The notes: a model not told the origin generated them from the sequence alone. 64,000 nucleotides of DNA from Oricola sp. (GCF_022763245.1 NZ_JALEGV010000041.1:816480-880479), one strand, 5' to 3'; shown: positions 40,139 through 51,208, counted from the stretch's first letter. Made by a program: numbers and translations.

Positions 40139-40346
40139 TCAGGGGAGCAGGTCACGAGCTCTCGTGCTTTATGAGAAGGCTTGGAAATCGCATGTCGAGT
40201 TCGAAGTCGAACTAGTACAGCCGCGCGCCAACGCCGATAGCGTGTCGGTTCCCATCCTTCAATTGCTGGCGACCACGGATCTGTGCTTGAAGAAGACCAC
40301 GGACGCCGACCTGCGGGTCATCGTCAACGCGGGCGGGGCCGATTGA
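40139..40346 (+). pseudogene. Fragment of an unrecognised gene
   Basis: After the IS3 end the plus-strand frame reads as plausible protein (LYEKAWKSHVEFEVELVQPR, ANADSVSVPILQLLATTDLC, LRVIVNAGGAD) up to TGA 40346. It has no start of its own and is probably the C-terminal remnant of a gene cut by the IS. Family not recognised. Confidence 0.3.
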
Positions 40347-40974
40347 TGTAGTCCGAGCCGCTTCAAGCGAACACAACGCCGGCTCACCCACAGCTCGTAA
40401 GACCCGTGCCGCAGTTGCGGTGGGCGAGTTCTTACGCGCACCCCGGCGCTCACGGGCTTTTTTCAACTTGGCCGTCTGATGAATGGTAGTTTTACCGGTT
40501 TTCTCCCTAGAACCGGACAGTCAGCAGACGGCCCCTCTTTTGACGGTCCGAAATGCGCCCTCGAAGCGGACTCATCGACACCGGCCGCGAAATGTCTGCT
40601 TTTGACCCGAAGTAGCAATGACGTTAACGCGCCAGAGGGCCGAAATGCAAAAGAAGCTGAGAGCGATCGCGCAGTCCGACGACATTGGATTACTGGATTA
40701 ATCCCACACTTTTGACACAAGAGAATACTCGAACATCCGCGCGCGCCTACAGGCAACCCAATGCCGCGCTGCGAGATCCGTGCCATGCTTATTTGGCATA
40801 TCTGAAAGGTCGGTAGTCCTTCTGGTGATATCAATGCGCCCTCGATAGTCTCACTTCGTCGGGTGCGGATGAGCGCGTCCCCAAGAGTAAACGAAGGCGG
40901 GATGCGGGGGAGGACCACGCAAGTGCCGGTGCCGATGAAGCCGCCAGCCCCGTCCCCAGAGGAGAATGCCAAGA
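40347..40974. other. Gene-free stretch before the CapA gene
   Basis: About 630 bases with no convincing gene. It holds repeat copy A (40541-40612) and, at 40961, the ribosome site of the CapA gene. Short open frames here have no start signals or recognisable products. Confidence 0.5.
40541..40612 (+). repeat. 72-bp intergenic repeat, copy A
   Basis: Aligns without gaps to 54536-54607. The ends are identical (TGACGGTCCGAAATGCGC at the left, ATGTCTGCTTTTGACCCGAA at the right), while the middle ~33 bases differ. Same orientation as copy B. Confidence 0.75.
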
Positions 40975-42342
40975 ATGAAGCATAAGGGTGAATGGCGGGT
41001 GTCTCTCGCTGGTGAGTGCATGGTGACGCGCCCGTTTTCGATGCATGACGAGCCTGAATTTCTCGGCATGTGGGACCTGATCAGGGACTCCGATGTCGCT
41101 TACGGCCACCTCGAGATGAACTTCGCCGAACCCGAGGAATTGAAATGGCCTGCGCGCGGCCAGGGCATCGGCTCGTTCATGATTTCGGAACCGGCGGTCG
41201 CCGGCGACCTCAAATGGGCCGGATTCGACATCATGTCCGCGGCACACAATCACAGCTTCGACTTCGGCGCAGAGGGAATAGCCGCCACCAGGAAGCACAT
41301 GAAGGTGGCGGGGATCGCCACCGCGGGGACAGGAACCGATCTCGAACGCGCCTCCGAACCCGCCTATGTGGAAAAGAAGAACGGGCGTGTGGCGCTCGTC
41401 GCCGCATCGTCCGGCAACCAGCATTTCATGTGGGCCAACCACGCCAAGGGCGCCTTCATGGCGCGGCCCGGCGTCAATCCGCTTCGGCTGAAATACGAGT
41501 TCGTCGTCGATCCGCAGACCATGGCGAACCTGAAGGACTTCGCCGCCAAGCTGAACATCGCCAAGCCTCCCAAGCACGGACCCGAAGGCGCATTCGGGTT
41601 CCTGATTCCTGCCGCGCAGCAATGGGGCGATCCCGAGTGTTTCGTCGAGGGCGAGAAATGCGAGATCGTCTCCAAATGCGACCGGCGCGATCTGGAGCGC
41701 AACCTGCGTTCGATCGAGGAAGCGCGGTGCATGTCCGACCTCGTGATCGTCGCGCATCACTTCTCGGTGTCCGACGGACCGCGCGGCGACACGCCGCCGC
41801 GTTTCGTCGAGGAATTCGCACGCGCGTCGATCGACGGCGGCGCCGATATTTATGTCGGCCATGGCTGGCACCGCACGCTTGGAATCGAAATTTACAAGGG
41901 CAAGCCGATCATCTACGGGATCGGGAATTTCTTCGCCCATTCCGAGTTCCTGCAGCATGTGCCCTATGACAGCTACGACGCTTGGGGGCACGACGTCGAC
42001 AGGCTGCAGACGCTGCACCCGGCGCTGCACCCGCTGCATCCGGGTCTCGACCATTCCGCCGAGACTTGGTGGGGCTCCTGCATCATCAAGCTGGAAATGA
42101 AGGACGACAGGCTGACCAGGCTGTATCTGCACCCGGTTGAAATGGGTCGCGATTCGACGCCCGAAGCGCCGCTTCACAGGCGTACCGGAAGCGGCGAGCA
42201 CCCGTTGACCGAAGGCAGGCCCATATTGGCGAAGGGCGATAATGCCGCCCGGATTCTCGAGCGCTACAAGCGGCTTTCCGCGCCATTCGGGACGCAGGTC
42301 GAAATTCGCGACGGGGTCGGAATCGTCGATCTCGAAGCCTGA
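40975..42342 (+). CDS. CapA family protein
   Basis: 455 residues from ATG 40975, chosen because GAGGAG lies about ten bases upstream; ATG 40966 is too close. The CapA/PgsA-like metallophosphatase fold is visible: VSLAGECMVTRPFSMHD, DSDVAYGHLEMNFAEPE, GFDIMSAAHNHSFDFGAEGI, ADIYVGHGWHRTLGIEIYKG and IIYGIGNFFA. CapA is named for poly-gamma-glutamate synthesis, but many members are enzymes of unknown substrate. It has no signal peptide and precedes a peptide-type ABC importer, so it may act on the imported compound. Confidence 0.85.
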   Translation: MKHKGEWRVSLAGECMVTRPFSMHDEPEFLGMWDLIRDSDVAYGHLEMNFAEPEELKWPARGQGIGSFMISEPAVAGDLKWAGFDIMSAAHNHSFDFGAEGIAATRKHMKVAGIATAGTGTDLERASEPAYVEKKNGRVALVAASSGNQHFMWANHAKGAFMARPGVNPLRLKYEFVVDPQTMANLKDFAAKLNIAKPPKHGPEGAFGFLIPAAQQWGDPECFVEGEKCEIVSKCDRRDLERNLRSIEEARCMSDLVIVAHHFSVSDGPRGDTPPRFVEEFARASIDGGADIYVGHGWHRTLGIEIYKGKPIIYGIGNFFAHSEFLQHVPYDSYDAWGHDVDRLQTLHPALHPLHPGLDHSAETWWGSCIIKLEMKDDRLTRLYLHPVEMGRDSTPEAPLHRRTGSGEHPLTEGRPILAKGDNAARILERYKRLSAPFGTQVEIRDGVGIVDLEA

Positions 42343-42426
42343 AAACCAGGAACAGCGTCTGGCCCGGCGGAGGAGCGGGGCCAGGTGAACGGCCGGACCG
42401 AACCGGTCCGGAATTCGGAGGAGAGC

Positions 42427-43475
42427 ATGGGGCTCGATGTAGCCGGGATTGATACGCGCAAGGCGACGCGCTCTGCCGACAGCGGCGGTGGCGCGGCCGA
42501 TCCCGCAAGGATCCGGGCGACGGAGCCGTTGCTTGCCGTCCGGGACCTGCGGGTCGCATTTCCCGGAAATGGGCGGGAAGCGAGTCCGGTGGTCACCGGA
42601 CTCGGATTCGAGATTGCGCAGGGCGAAACGCTGGGCATCGTCGGCGAATCCGGCTGCGGCAAGACGATGACATCGCTGTCGCTGCTGGGTCTGGTCCCCG
42701 GCCGCGGCCGTGTCACCGGCCAGATCCTGTTCGACGGACGCGACCTGCTGACCCAGAGCGACCGCGCGTGGCGTGACATGCGCGGGCGCGACATCGCCAT
42801 GATCTTCCAGGAACCGATGACCGCCATGAACCCGGTGATGACTGTCGGTGCGCAGATCGCCGAGGTGCTGAGCGTACACGAGGGGCTCGGCAAGCGCGCC
42901 GGATTCGACCGCGCTGTGGAATTGCTCGAAGCCGTCGGTATCCCTTCGGCGCGCCACCGGGCCGGGGATTTTCCCCATCAGCTTTCCGGCGGCATGCGGC
43001 AGCGCGCGATGATCGCGATGGCGCTGGCCTGCCGCCCGAAACTCCTGGTCGCCGACGAGCCGACCACCGCGCTCGACGTGACCATTCAGGCGCAAATCCT
43101 CGACCTGATCCTCGAACTCCAGGAAGACACTGGCATGGCGGTGCAGTTCATCACGCACAACCTGGCGGTGGTCTCGGAGCTCGCGCATCGGATCCTGGTG
43201 ATGTACGCCGGCAGGGGCGTTGAACTTGCTCCCTCCGAAAAGCTCTTCGACAATCCGCAGCATCCCTACACGCGCGGACTGATCCAGACGCTTCCCGATC
43301 CAGACCGTAAGGTCGATCGGCTGCATGTGATCAGGGGCAGCCTGCGAGTCCAGCCGGATCGGGGATGCCGCTTCGCGCCGCGCTGTCCGCTGGTCAGCGA
43401 CAAGTGCCGCGCGGCCGAGCCACAATTGCGCGAGGTCGATCCCGGCCATTTCGTCGCTTGCGTCGAGGTGACGGC

Positions 43476-43479
<4 letters not shown>
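42427..43479 (+). CDS. Peptide-type ABC transporter ATPase (OppD/DppD type)
   Basis: 350 residues from ATG 42427 after a GGAGGA site. Walker A GIVGESGCGKTMTS near residue 77, signature LSGGMRQRAMIAMAL near 190, Walker B LLVADEPTTALDV and the H-loop FITHNLAVV are present. The C-terminal oligopeptide-transporter extension has the cysteine cluster CRFAPRCPLVSDKC, which often binds an iron-sulfur cluster. Its stop overlaps the next start (ATGA). Confidence 0.93.
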
Positions 43480-44426
<947 letters not shown>

Positions 44427-44430
44427 CAGG

Positions 44431-45381
44431 ATGCTCAGATATTCCCTCTCGCGTCTCTCCCAAGCCGTTCTCGTGATTGCCATCATGTCCTTCATGCTGT
44501 TCGCGGTGATCGGCCTGATGCCGGGCGATCCGCTGGAGAACATGTTCGAGGGCAATCCCTCCCTGACACCGGAACTCATGGCGCAGATGCGGGAACTCTA
44601 TGGCGTCGATCAGCCCATCACCACGCGCTACTGGAACTGGTTGACCGCTGCGCTGCAGGGCGACCTGGGCTATTCGAGCCTGTATTTCCGGCCCGTGCTG
44701 GACGTCCTCGTGCCGGCGATGTTCCAGACTGCCAAGCTCCTGGTCCTGACGCTCATGGTATCGGTGCCGCTGGCGATGATCCTCGGCACCCTCGCCTCCC
44801 GCAAGCCGAACGGGATGATCGATACCTTGGTGGGGCTGTTCTCCTTCGCGGCCATCTCGCTGCCGAATTTCTGGGTGTCGCTGCTGCTGATTATCCTGTT
44901 CTCGGTCAAGCTCGGCATCCTCCCGGCATCCGGTTCCCCGATGAGCGACGACGCCGGCTTCTGGATCCATGTAAGGCATCTGGTTCTGCCGGTCGGTGTG
45001 CTGGCGATGTTCCATGTCGGTCCGCTGATCCGCTACGTGCGTGCGGCGATGATCGAGACGCTGTCCGCCGATTTTGTCCGAACGGCCCGCGCAAAGGGGC
45101 TGAACGAACGCACCGTGATCGTTCGGCACGCCCTGCGCAACGCGCTTATTCCGATGGTGACGGTGCTCGCGCTCAGCTTCGGACATTTGTTCTCGGGCGC
45201 GCTGGTGATCGAGACGATCTTCGGCATGCTCGGCATGGGCAAGCTCATCTACGACGCGATTTCCAATGTGGATTTCAACCTCGCCCTCGTCGGTCTGCTG
45301 ATGGCGACGATCGTGGTGCTGGTCGCCAATCTGCTCGCGGATCTGGCCTACGCGGTTCTCGATCCGAGGATCACGCTATGA
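44431..45381 (+). CDS. ABC transporter permease (OppB/DppB type)
   Basis: 316 residues from ATG 44431. Six membrane helices, with the family start LSRLSQAVLVIAIMSFMLFA and the periplasmic loop DQPITTRYWNWLTAALQGDL. The EAA loop contacting the ATPase is FVRTARAKGLNERTVIVRHA. The stop overlaps the next start (ATGA). Confidence 0.92.
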   Translation: MLRYSLSRLSQAVLVIAIMSFMLFAVIGLMPGDPLENMFEGNPSLTPELMAQMRELYGVDQPITTRYWNWLTAALQGDLGYSSLYFRPVLDVLVPAMFQTAKLLVLTLMVSVPLAMILGTLASRKPNGMIDTLVGLFSFAAISLPNFWVSLLLIILFSVKLGILPASGSPMSDDAGFWIHVRHLVLPVGVLAMFHVGPLIRYVRAAMIETLSADFVRTARAKGLNERTVIVRHALRNALIPMVTVLALSFGHLFSGALVIETIFGMLGMGKLIYDAISNVDFNLALVGLLMATIVVLVANLLADLAYAVLDPRITL

Positions 45382-46334
45382 CGGATGCGATCGATATCCG
45401 CTACGAGCGCGCGCCTCTGCCGCCGGCGCAGTCGATCTGGCGCCTGCGCTACGAAAAATTCCGCAGCCACCGGGTGGCCACCTATTCACTGCTCTGCCTC
45501 GCATTGCTGATCCTGGTCTGCCTGAGCGCATGGCCGCTCGGCCAGATGCTGGATATCGATCCAAACAAGACCAATCTGCTCGCACGCTTCCGGCCGCCTT
45601 CCGCCCAGCACTGGCTTGGCACGGACGATCTGGGCCGCGACGTGCTGCTCCGGTTGCTCTACGGGGGCCAGGTTTCGATCGCGGTCGGTGTGTTGGCGAC
45701 CGGATTGATGTCCATCGTCGGGATCGCCATCGGCGTTTCTGCGGGTTTCCTCGGCGGGCGCGTCGACAGCGTGCTGATGCGCATTACGGACGTCTTGATC
45801 GCACTGCCGCTTATCCCGTTGCTGATCGTGCTGGGATCGATCGACCTGACCAAGCTCGGGCTCAGCGCCTCGGCGGCGAACTCCCCTCTTTTCATCTTTC
45901 TGCGCATCGTGATCATCATTGCGCTGGTCGACTGGACGACCATGGCGCGGATCGCCCGTGCCGGCACGATCCAGATGCGCAGCCGCGACTACGTGCGCGC
46001 TGCCACCGTCAGCGGCGCCGGCCGCATCTACAACGTGTTCATCCACGTGCTGCCCAATATCTCGACACCGTTGATCGTCGCCGCGACGCTGACGGTCGGA
46101 CGCGTCATCCTGCTTGAATCGACGCTGAGCTTCCTCGGCTTCGGAATCGTTCCGCCGACCCCGACCTGGGGGAACATGCTGACCAATGCGCAGCAGCTCA
46201 TCATCTCTGCTCCGCACCTGGCGATATATCCGGGGATTTTGATCTTCGTCACCGTCATGGCCGTCAACTTTGTCGGCGACGGCGTGCGTTACGCATTTGA
46301 CCCTCGCGCGGAAAACGAGGGCGGATCTCAGTGA
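45378..46334 (+). CDS. ABC transporter permease (OppC/DppC type)
   Basis: 318 residues. The N-terminal OppC region (SIWRLRYEKFRSHRVATYSL) is followed by HWLGTDDLGRDVLLRLLYGG, diagnostic for DppC-like permeases, and five to six helices. The EAA loop is YVRAATVSGAGRIYNVFIH. It completes the translocation pore with the preceding permease. Confidence 0.92.
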   Translation: MTDAIDIRYERAPLPPAQSIWRLRYEKFRSHRVATYSLLCLALLILVCLSAWPLGQMLDIDPNKTNLLARFRPPSAQHWLGTDDLGRDVLLRLLYGGQVSIAVGVLATGLMSIVGIAIGVSAGFLGGRVDSVLMRITDVLIALPLIPLLIVLGSIDLTKLGLSASAANSPLFIFLRIVIIIALVDWTTMARIARAGTIQMRSRDYVRAATVSGAGRIYNVFIHVLPNISTPLIVAATLTVGRVILLESTLSFLGFGIVPPTPTWGNMLTNAQQLIISAPHLAIYPGILIFVTVMAVNFVGDGVRYAFDPRAENEGGSQ

Positions 46335-46358
46335 GCCGTATCCAAAAGGGAGGATAAC

Positions 46359-48032
46359 ATGAGGATAACCAAATCGATGATGGCCAGCGTTGCGATCGGG
46401 CTTACGCTCTCGCTCGCCGGCAGCGCCATGGCGCAACCCGACAAGTCGCAGCTTGTCGTCGGGCAGTTGCAGTTCCTGAAGAACTTCCATCCGCTCATCC
46501 AGGTGAACAATACCAAGCGCCTGCAGATCAATTACGGACTGCTTCCGCTCACGGCGTACAACTGGGACGCCGAGAATGAATGCATCCTGTGCGAAGAGGT
46601 GCCGACACTGGACAACGGGCTCGCGGAGATCGTCGACAATGCGGACGGATCCAAGGGCATGCGGGTCACCTTCAAGCTGAAGGAAGGGCTGTCGTGGGGC
46701 GACGGCGAACCGGTGACGAGCAACGATGTCGCTTTCACGCTCAAGATGGCCAACGATCCCGACATCGGCTTTTCGGAGTTCAACCCGTGGACCCGGGCGA
46801 GCGAGATCGAGATCGTCGATGACCGTACCTTCACGCTCGTCCTGCCGGAGCTGACGCCCAGCTTCGCTTCGTGGGACCAGGTTCTGCCCGAGCATATCGA
46901 AGGGCCGGTCTATGCCGAAAACGGCGACAACGAGAGTTACGTCAAGCAGACCCACTACAACACCGAACCGACCAATCCGGGCCTGTGGAATGCGCCGTTC
47001 ATGCTGTCGGAATACCAGATCGGCACGCGCCTGACCTGGGTGCCCAATCCGCACTGGCCCGGCAAGAAGCCGGGCTTCGAGAAGGTCACCTTGAGCTACC
47101 GCGACAACTCGTCCGCATTGGTGCAGAACCTGCTCGCTGGCGAGATCGACGCTGTGCCCGTCAGCCCCGGCGGCATCAGCTTCAGCCAGATGCTCGACGT
47201 GAAGAAACAGCGCGCCAACGACCTGAAGTTCCACGTCATCGATGGCACGAATCTTGAGCGGATCGCCGTCAATCTCGACAATCCGATCCTCGCCGACATC
47301 AAGGTGCGTCGCGCGCTGCTGATGGGTATCGACCGGGAAGCGATCACCGAGGCCCTGTTCGAGGGCCAGCAGAAGGTCGCCAACGGGCTTCTGTCCGACT
47401 CCAACGCGCTGTTCAATCCGGACATCGCCAAATATTCCTTCGATCCCGAGGCGGCGAAGGCGCTTCTGGCGGAGGCCGGTTGGACGCCCGGTAGTGACGG
47501 GATTTGCACCAACAGCGCCGGCGACCGGTTGTCGCTCGATCTGGCGACGACAGCGGGAAACCAGACGCGTGAACAGATCGCGCTGGTGATCCAGGACCTG
47601 CTCAAACAGGTCTGCGTCGAGATCAACCCGCAATTCGTGCCGCTGCAGGAATATAACGGCACGCTGTCGCGCCGCCGGGAGTTCTCCGGCCTGATCATGT
47701 CCTCGATCCGTTTCTCGCCGTCGACGTCGCCTCGCATCGCCGTGGGCTCGGACCGGATTCCCACCGAGGCGAACAACTGGGTCGGCAACAACTTCTCGGG
47801 CTATACCTCGGAGAGGATGGACGCGGCGCTGGACGATTTCCAGTCGTCGCTGTCGTCCGCGCAAACCCGTGCGGCATGGGCCGACATCCAAGAGATCTTC
47901 GCCGAGGATCTGCCGATGCTGCCGCTGTATTTCTATGCGGAATCCTACGTGACTGTTCCGGATATGCAGGACTTCCACCTCAACACCTTTGACCCGCTGA
48001 TGATCTGGGCGGTCGATTGGCACCGGCAATAG
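46359..48032 (+). CDS. ABC transporter periplasmic substrate-binding protein (SBP_bac_5)
   Basis: 557 residues with a signal peptide ending SLAGSAMA-QP. It is a large family 5 binding protein: LQINYGLLPLTAYNWDAENE, FKLKEGLSWGDGEPVTSNDV, RTFTLVLPELTPSFASWDQV, IKVRRALLMGIDREAITEAL. Family 5 proteins bind peptides, nickel complexes, sugars or opines. It ends the operon and is followed by a strong terminator, so expression of the five transport genes probably starts upstream of the CapA gene. Confidence 0.92.
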   Translation: MRITKSMMASVAIGLTLSLAGSAMAQPDKSQLVVGQLQFLKNFHPLIQVNNTKRLQINYGLLPLTAYNWDAENECILCEEVPTLDNGLAEIVDNADGSKGMRVTFKLKEGLSWGDGEPVTSNDVAFTLKMANDPDIGFSEFNPWTRASEIEIVDDRTFTLVLPELTPSFASWDQVLPEHIEGPVYAENGDNESYVKQTHYNTEPTNPGLWNAPFMLSEYQIGTRLTWVPNPHWPGKKPGFEKVTLSYRDNSSALVQNLLAGEIDAVPVSPGGISFSQMLDVKKQRANDLKFHVIDGTNLERIAVNLDNPILADIKVRRALLMGIDREAITEALFEGQQKVANGLLSDSNALFNPDIAKYSFDPEAAKALLAEAGWTPGSDGICTNSAGDRLSLDLATTAGNQTREQIALVIQDLLKQVCVEINPQFVPLQEYNGTLSRRREFSGLIMSSIRFSPSTSPRIAVGSDRIPTEANNWVGNNFSGYTSERMDAALDDFQSSLSSAQTRAAWADIQEIFAEDLPMLPLYFYAESYVTVPDMQDFHLNTFDPLMIWAVDWHRQ

Positions 48033-48048
48033 CGGCGAAACACAACCA

Positions 48049-48078
48049 GGCGGACCCCATCGGGGCCCGCCTTTTTTT
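48049..48078 (+). terminator. Rho-independent terminator of the ABC operon
   Basis: GGCGGACCCC-ATC-GGGGCCCGCC, a ten-base stem with one mismatch, is followed by seven T. It lies 17 bases after the binding-protein stop. Confidence 0.9.
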
Positions 48079-48096
48079 GAATGCGGGACCGTCCGA

Positions 48097-49053
48097 ATGA
48101 ATATTGCGCTGCTCGATGACTATCTGCGACTTGCACCAACCCTGACCGACTGGTCGGCAATCGAGGCACGCGCGACGATCGACGTGATCGATCATCCCCT
48201 GCACGATATCGACACGGCTGTCCGTGAACTGGCCAGATACGACATCCTCTGCACCTTGCGTGAACGCACGCCGTTTCCCCGGGCACTGATCGAACGGCTG
48301 TCGCGTTTGCGGTACCTCTGCGTGACGGGCAAACGATACGACACGGTGGATTTGGATGCCTGCGCCGAGCGTGGCATCGTGGTCTCCAACACGCCGGTGT
48401 CGGGCGCGGGCTCTGGCGCCGTCGCCGAATTGACCTGGGGGCTGATTCTTTCGCTTGTTCGGCACATCGCCTTCGAGGACCGGCACATGCGCGACGGCGG
48501 TTGGCAGCATTTCGCGGGCAACACGCTGCGCGGCAAGACCCTGGGCATTGTCGGGCTCGGCGGGCTTGGGCGCGACGTGGCGCGGATCGGTCTGGCGTTC
48601 GGCATGCGGGTGCAGGCGTGGTCGCCCAACCTGACCGAAAAACGTGCGGCCGACGCCGGCGTGAGCCGTGTCACCAAGCACGAGCTATTCTCCGGTTCGG
48701 ACGTGGTCTCGTTACATCTCGCGCTGGCCGAGACGACGAGAGGCATCATCGACGCGTTGGCCATCGACGCCATGAAGCCGACCGCATCCCTCGTCAATAC
48801 GGCCCGCGCCGGACTGCTTGACGAGAACGCGCTGATTGCGGCCCTACGCGGAAACCGTATCCGCGGAGCCGGACTGGATGTCTACTCGGTGGAGCCGCTG
48901 CCCGCCGATCACGAATTGCGTCGTCTGCCCAATGTCGTTCTGACGCCGCATCTCGGCTATTTCACCGTCGAGATGCTGGCCGCCTATTATTCCTATGCGG
49001 TCGAGAACATCGCGGCCTTCCTGGACGGGAGCCCAATCCGAGTCGTGTCATGA
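48097..49053 (+). CDS. NAD-dependent D-2-hydroxyacid dehydrogenase family protein
   Basis: 318 residues. The NAD-binding motif is LGIVGLGGLGRDVARIGLAF near residue 150. The catalytic arginine lies in LVNTARAGLLDENALI, the glutamate in DVYSVEPLP and the histidine in LTPHLGYFT. It would interconvert a 2-hydroxy and a 2-keto acid; the substrate is unknown. It begins 19 bases after the terminator and is followed by an MFS gene after one base. Confidence 0.9.
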   Translation: MNIALLDDYLRLAPTLTDWSAIEARATIDVIDHPLHDIDTAVRELARYDILCTLRERTPFPRALIERLSRLRYLCVTGKRYDTVDLDACAERGIVVSNTPVSGAGSGAVAELTWGLILSLVRHIAFEDRHMRDGGWQHFAGNTLRGKTLGIVGLGGLGRDVARIGLAFGMRVQAWSPNLTEKRAADAGVSRVTKHELFSGSDVVSLHLALAETTRGIIDALAIDAMKPTASLVNTARAGLLDENALIAALRGNRIRGAGLDVYSVEPLPADHELRRLPNVVLTPHLGYFTVEMLAAYYSYAVENIAAFLDGSPIRVVS

Positions 49054-49054
49054 C

Positions 49055-50269
49055 ATGAATTCGCGCAAACTTCCCGCATCGATTCGGGTCCTTCTTGAAG
49101 GCCAGTACGGGCTATTTTTCGCGGGAAACGGGCTATCACTTGTCGGTACCTGGATGCAGCGCATCGCGTGCAGCTGGCTGGTGTGGGACTGGACCGGGTC
49201 GGCGTTCTGGCTGGGTGTCCTGGCGGCCGGCGATCTGCTGCCCGTGATGGTCGTGGGACCTGTTGCGGGCGTCGCCGCGGATCGATGGGACAGGTTGTTG
49301 CAGAACCGGATCGCGCAGGCCATTTCGGCCTGTCTCGCCATCTCGCTTGCGGTCCTTTTGTGGCTCGACTGGCTGACGCTTTTCGTGCTGGTGGTTTTCG
49401 TGACCCTGCAGGGCACGGTTGTGGCGGCCGTGCAGCCGGCCCGACTGGCCATGGTTCAGCAGATGGTTCCGCGCGAGGACATGAGAGTCGCGGTCGGGCT
49501 CAACTCGGTCAACGTCAACCTGGCGCGGCTGTTGGGACCGGCGGCGGCCGGGCTGATTATCCTGCATCTTGATATCGTCTGGATTTTCCTTCTCAATGCC
49601 GTGGTCACGTTCGTTTTCGTCCTCATACTGGGTCGTCTGAGACTGGCGCCGCGCGATCGCATGCCCGAGCGCCGTCCGTTTCTGTCGCTGATGGGCGAAG
49701 GCTTTGGCTTCGTCTTGCGCACGCCGGCCCTGCTTCTGATCCTCGGCGTTTTGCTGGCGGGCGGGATTGCGGTGCGGTCAATGCTGGAGCTGGTGCCCGC
49801 GATCGCTGCCGAAACCTTCTCCGACACGGCGGCGGGCCTCGCCATTCTGACCGGCGCGTCGGCGGTGGGGGCGGTTGTTTCCGGTCTGACTGTCGGATCG
49901 GTGCCGGTCGGGCGCCAGATATTGTCTGTCCTCTTGTATTGGGGTGTTGGGGCCTGCGCGGTGCTGGTCCTGACGAATGCGCCGACATCGGTGGTTGCCG
50001 TCATCTCATCCGCCGTCATGGGGGCGGCGATAACCCGGGGGCTCGTGGGGACGCAGACCTATGTTCAGCTGACCACGCCCGATGCGCTGCGCGGCCGCAC
50101 GCTGTCGGTGCATGGCCTGATCGCCCGCGGCAGCCCCGCGCTCGGCGCGCTTGCCATCGGCTACGCCGCGGACCGGGTCGGCCTTGCCGCGGCCGTGGCT
50201 GTTTCGTCGGTCGTGCTGGTGGTGCTTGTTGGCGTTCTCGTGCTCTTCCCCACTGTCCGCCGCCTCTGA
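49055..50269 (+). CDS. MFS transporter (enterobactin-exporter-like)
   Basis: 404 residues from ATG 49055, one base after the dehydrogenase stop. About twelve membrane helices; the N-terminus GLFFAGNGLSLVGTWMQRIA, WLVWDWTGSAFWLGVLAA and the loop VAGVAADRWDRLLQ are typical of the MFS_3/EntS group of exporters. The substrate is not deducible. Co-transcription with the dehydrogenase suggests export of a related organic acid. Confidence 0.88.
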   Translation: MNSRKLPASIRVLLEGQYGLFFAGNGLSLVGTWMQRIACSWLVWDWTGSAFWLGVLAAGDLLPVMVVGPVAGVAADRWDRLLQNRIAQAISACLAISLAVLLWLDWLTLFVLVVFVTLQGTVVAAVQPARLAMVQQMVPREDMRVAVGLNSVNVNLARLLGPAAAGLIILHLDIVWIFLLNAVVTFVFVLILGRLRLAPRDRMPERRPFLSLMGEGFGFVLRTPALLLILGVLLAGGIAVRSMLELVPAIAAETFSDTAAGLAILTGASAVGAVVSGLTVGSVPVGRQILSVLLYWGVGACAVLVLTNAPTSVVAVISSAVMGAAITRGLVGTQTYVQLTTPDALRGRTLSVHGLIARGSPALGALAIGYAADRVGLAAAVAVSSVVLVVLVGVLVLFPTVRRL

Positions 50270-50286
50270 AACGCCCGAGCGACCGA

Positions 50287-51192
50287 TCAAGGCGTGAGGA
50301 TTTCGAGGCAGAGATCCCGAAGCAGCCGGAAGGCCGCATCATGCAACTGGTTGTTGAGACGGCGTGCCCTCAGAACGATCTGCACCTTGAGACCCAGTTC
50401 CGGTTTCACGATCTTGCGGGCGCGAACGCCTCTTGCGGTGTTGACCGTCCGGTGGGCGCGCAGCGTGGCAACCGTTTTTCCTGATCCGTCCGACACCAGA
50501 GCGAATGTCGTGTCCAGCGCATCCACTTCGCATTCCACCAGCAGTTTTCGCCCGTCACGTGCCAGCGCGTTCTCAAGGGTTTCTCTGACGCGGTTGGGGC
50601 GGCTGTTGATGATGATCGGCTGGTCCACCAGTTCGGATAGCGGGATGTCGGGTCCCATCCGGATGCTTTCGCTGCCGGGCTCGGGTTCGTAGAAATGGAG
50701 CTTCTCGTCGAGTAGCTCGTGTATCTCCAGCATGGGCGAATTCGGAGCATCGAACAGCACCGCCATATCGAGCCGCCCGGCAAGCAGCCATTCCTGCAAT
50801 TGCGTGGATCGGCCGGTCAGAACATGAACCTTGGCGTCGGGCAACTCGGAATGGAGCTTGCGCACCAGTGCGGTGGCGATCGCCGTCGACAGGGTTCCCG
50901 GCATTCCGATCGCGACGGATCCCGTGCGGCCGAGTCGCGCATTCTCCATGTCTTCATAGGTGCGTTCGAGCAACTGAAGAATTGATCGTGCATGCCCCAG
51001 CAGACGCTCACCGGCCTCCGTCGGCGTTACGCCGCGTCCGTTGCGGATCAGGAGCCGTTCCTTGAGTTCGACTTCGAGGCCGTTGACCTGGCGGCTCAAC
51101 GCCGGTTGGGCGATGTGCAGATAGGCGGCAGCGCGACTGAAGCTCCCCATTTCGACGACTTTTACAAAGTAGGTGAGTTGCCGGATGTCCAT
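50287..51192 (-). CDS. LysR family transcriptional regulator
   Basis: 301 residues from ATG 51192. The N-terminal winged helix is classical: MDIRQLTYFVKVVEMGSFSR, AAAYLHIAQPALSRQVNGLE. The effector domain follows (VAIGMPGTLSTAIATALVRK, LDMAVLFDAPNSPMLEIHEL). The C-terminus is less typical. It is divergent from the rubredoxin gene, with the palindrome 51209-51228 between them, so it probably controls the rubredoxin-reductase genes. Confidence 0.92.
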   Translation of the reverse strand: MDIRQLTYFVKVVEMGSFSRAAAYLHIAQPALSRQVNGLEVELKERLLIRNGRGVTPTEAGERLLGHARSILQLLERTYEDMENARLGRTGSVAIGMPGTLSTAIATALVRKLHSELPDAKVHVLTGRSTQLQEWLLAGRLDMAVLFDAPNSPMLEIHELLDEKLHFYEPEPGSESIRMGPDIPLSELVDQPIIINSRPNRVRETLENALARDGRKLLVECEVDALDTTFALVSDGSGKTVATLRAHRTVNTARGVRARKIVKPELGLKVQIVLRARRLNNQLHDAAFRLLRDLCLEILTP

Positions 51193-51208
51193 CTGCAGAT
51201 TCTCGATT

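Noticed and set aside
40212..40466. 84-codon minus-strand frame after the IS3 remnant
   Set aside because: Arg/Ala-rich low-complexity product with no start signal; the plus-strand remnant reads more like protein.
45486..48029. 847-codon minus-strand frame opposite permease and binding protein
   Set aside because: Antisense shadow of conserved transport genes.
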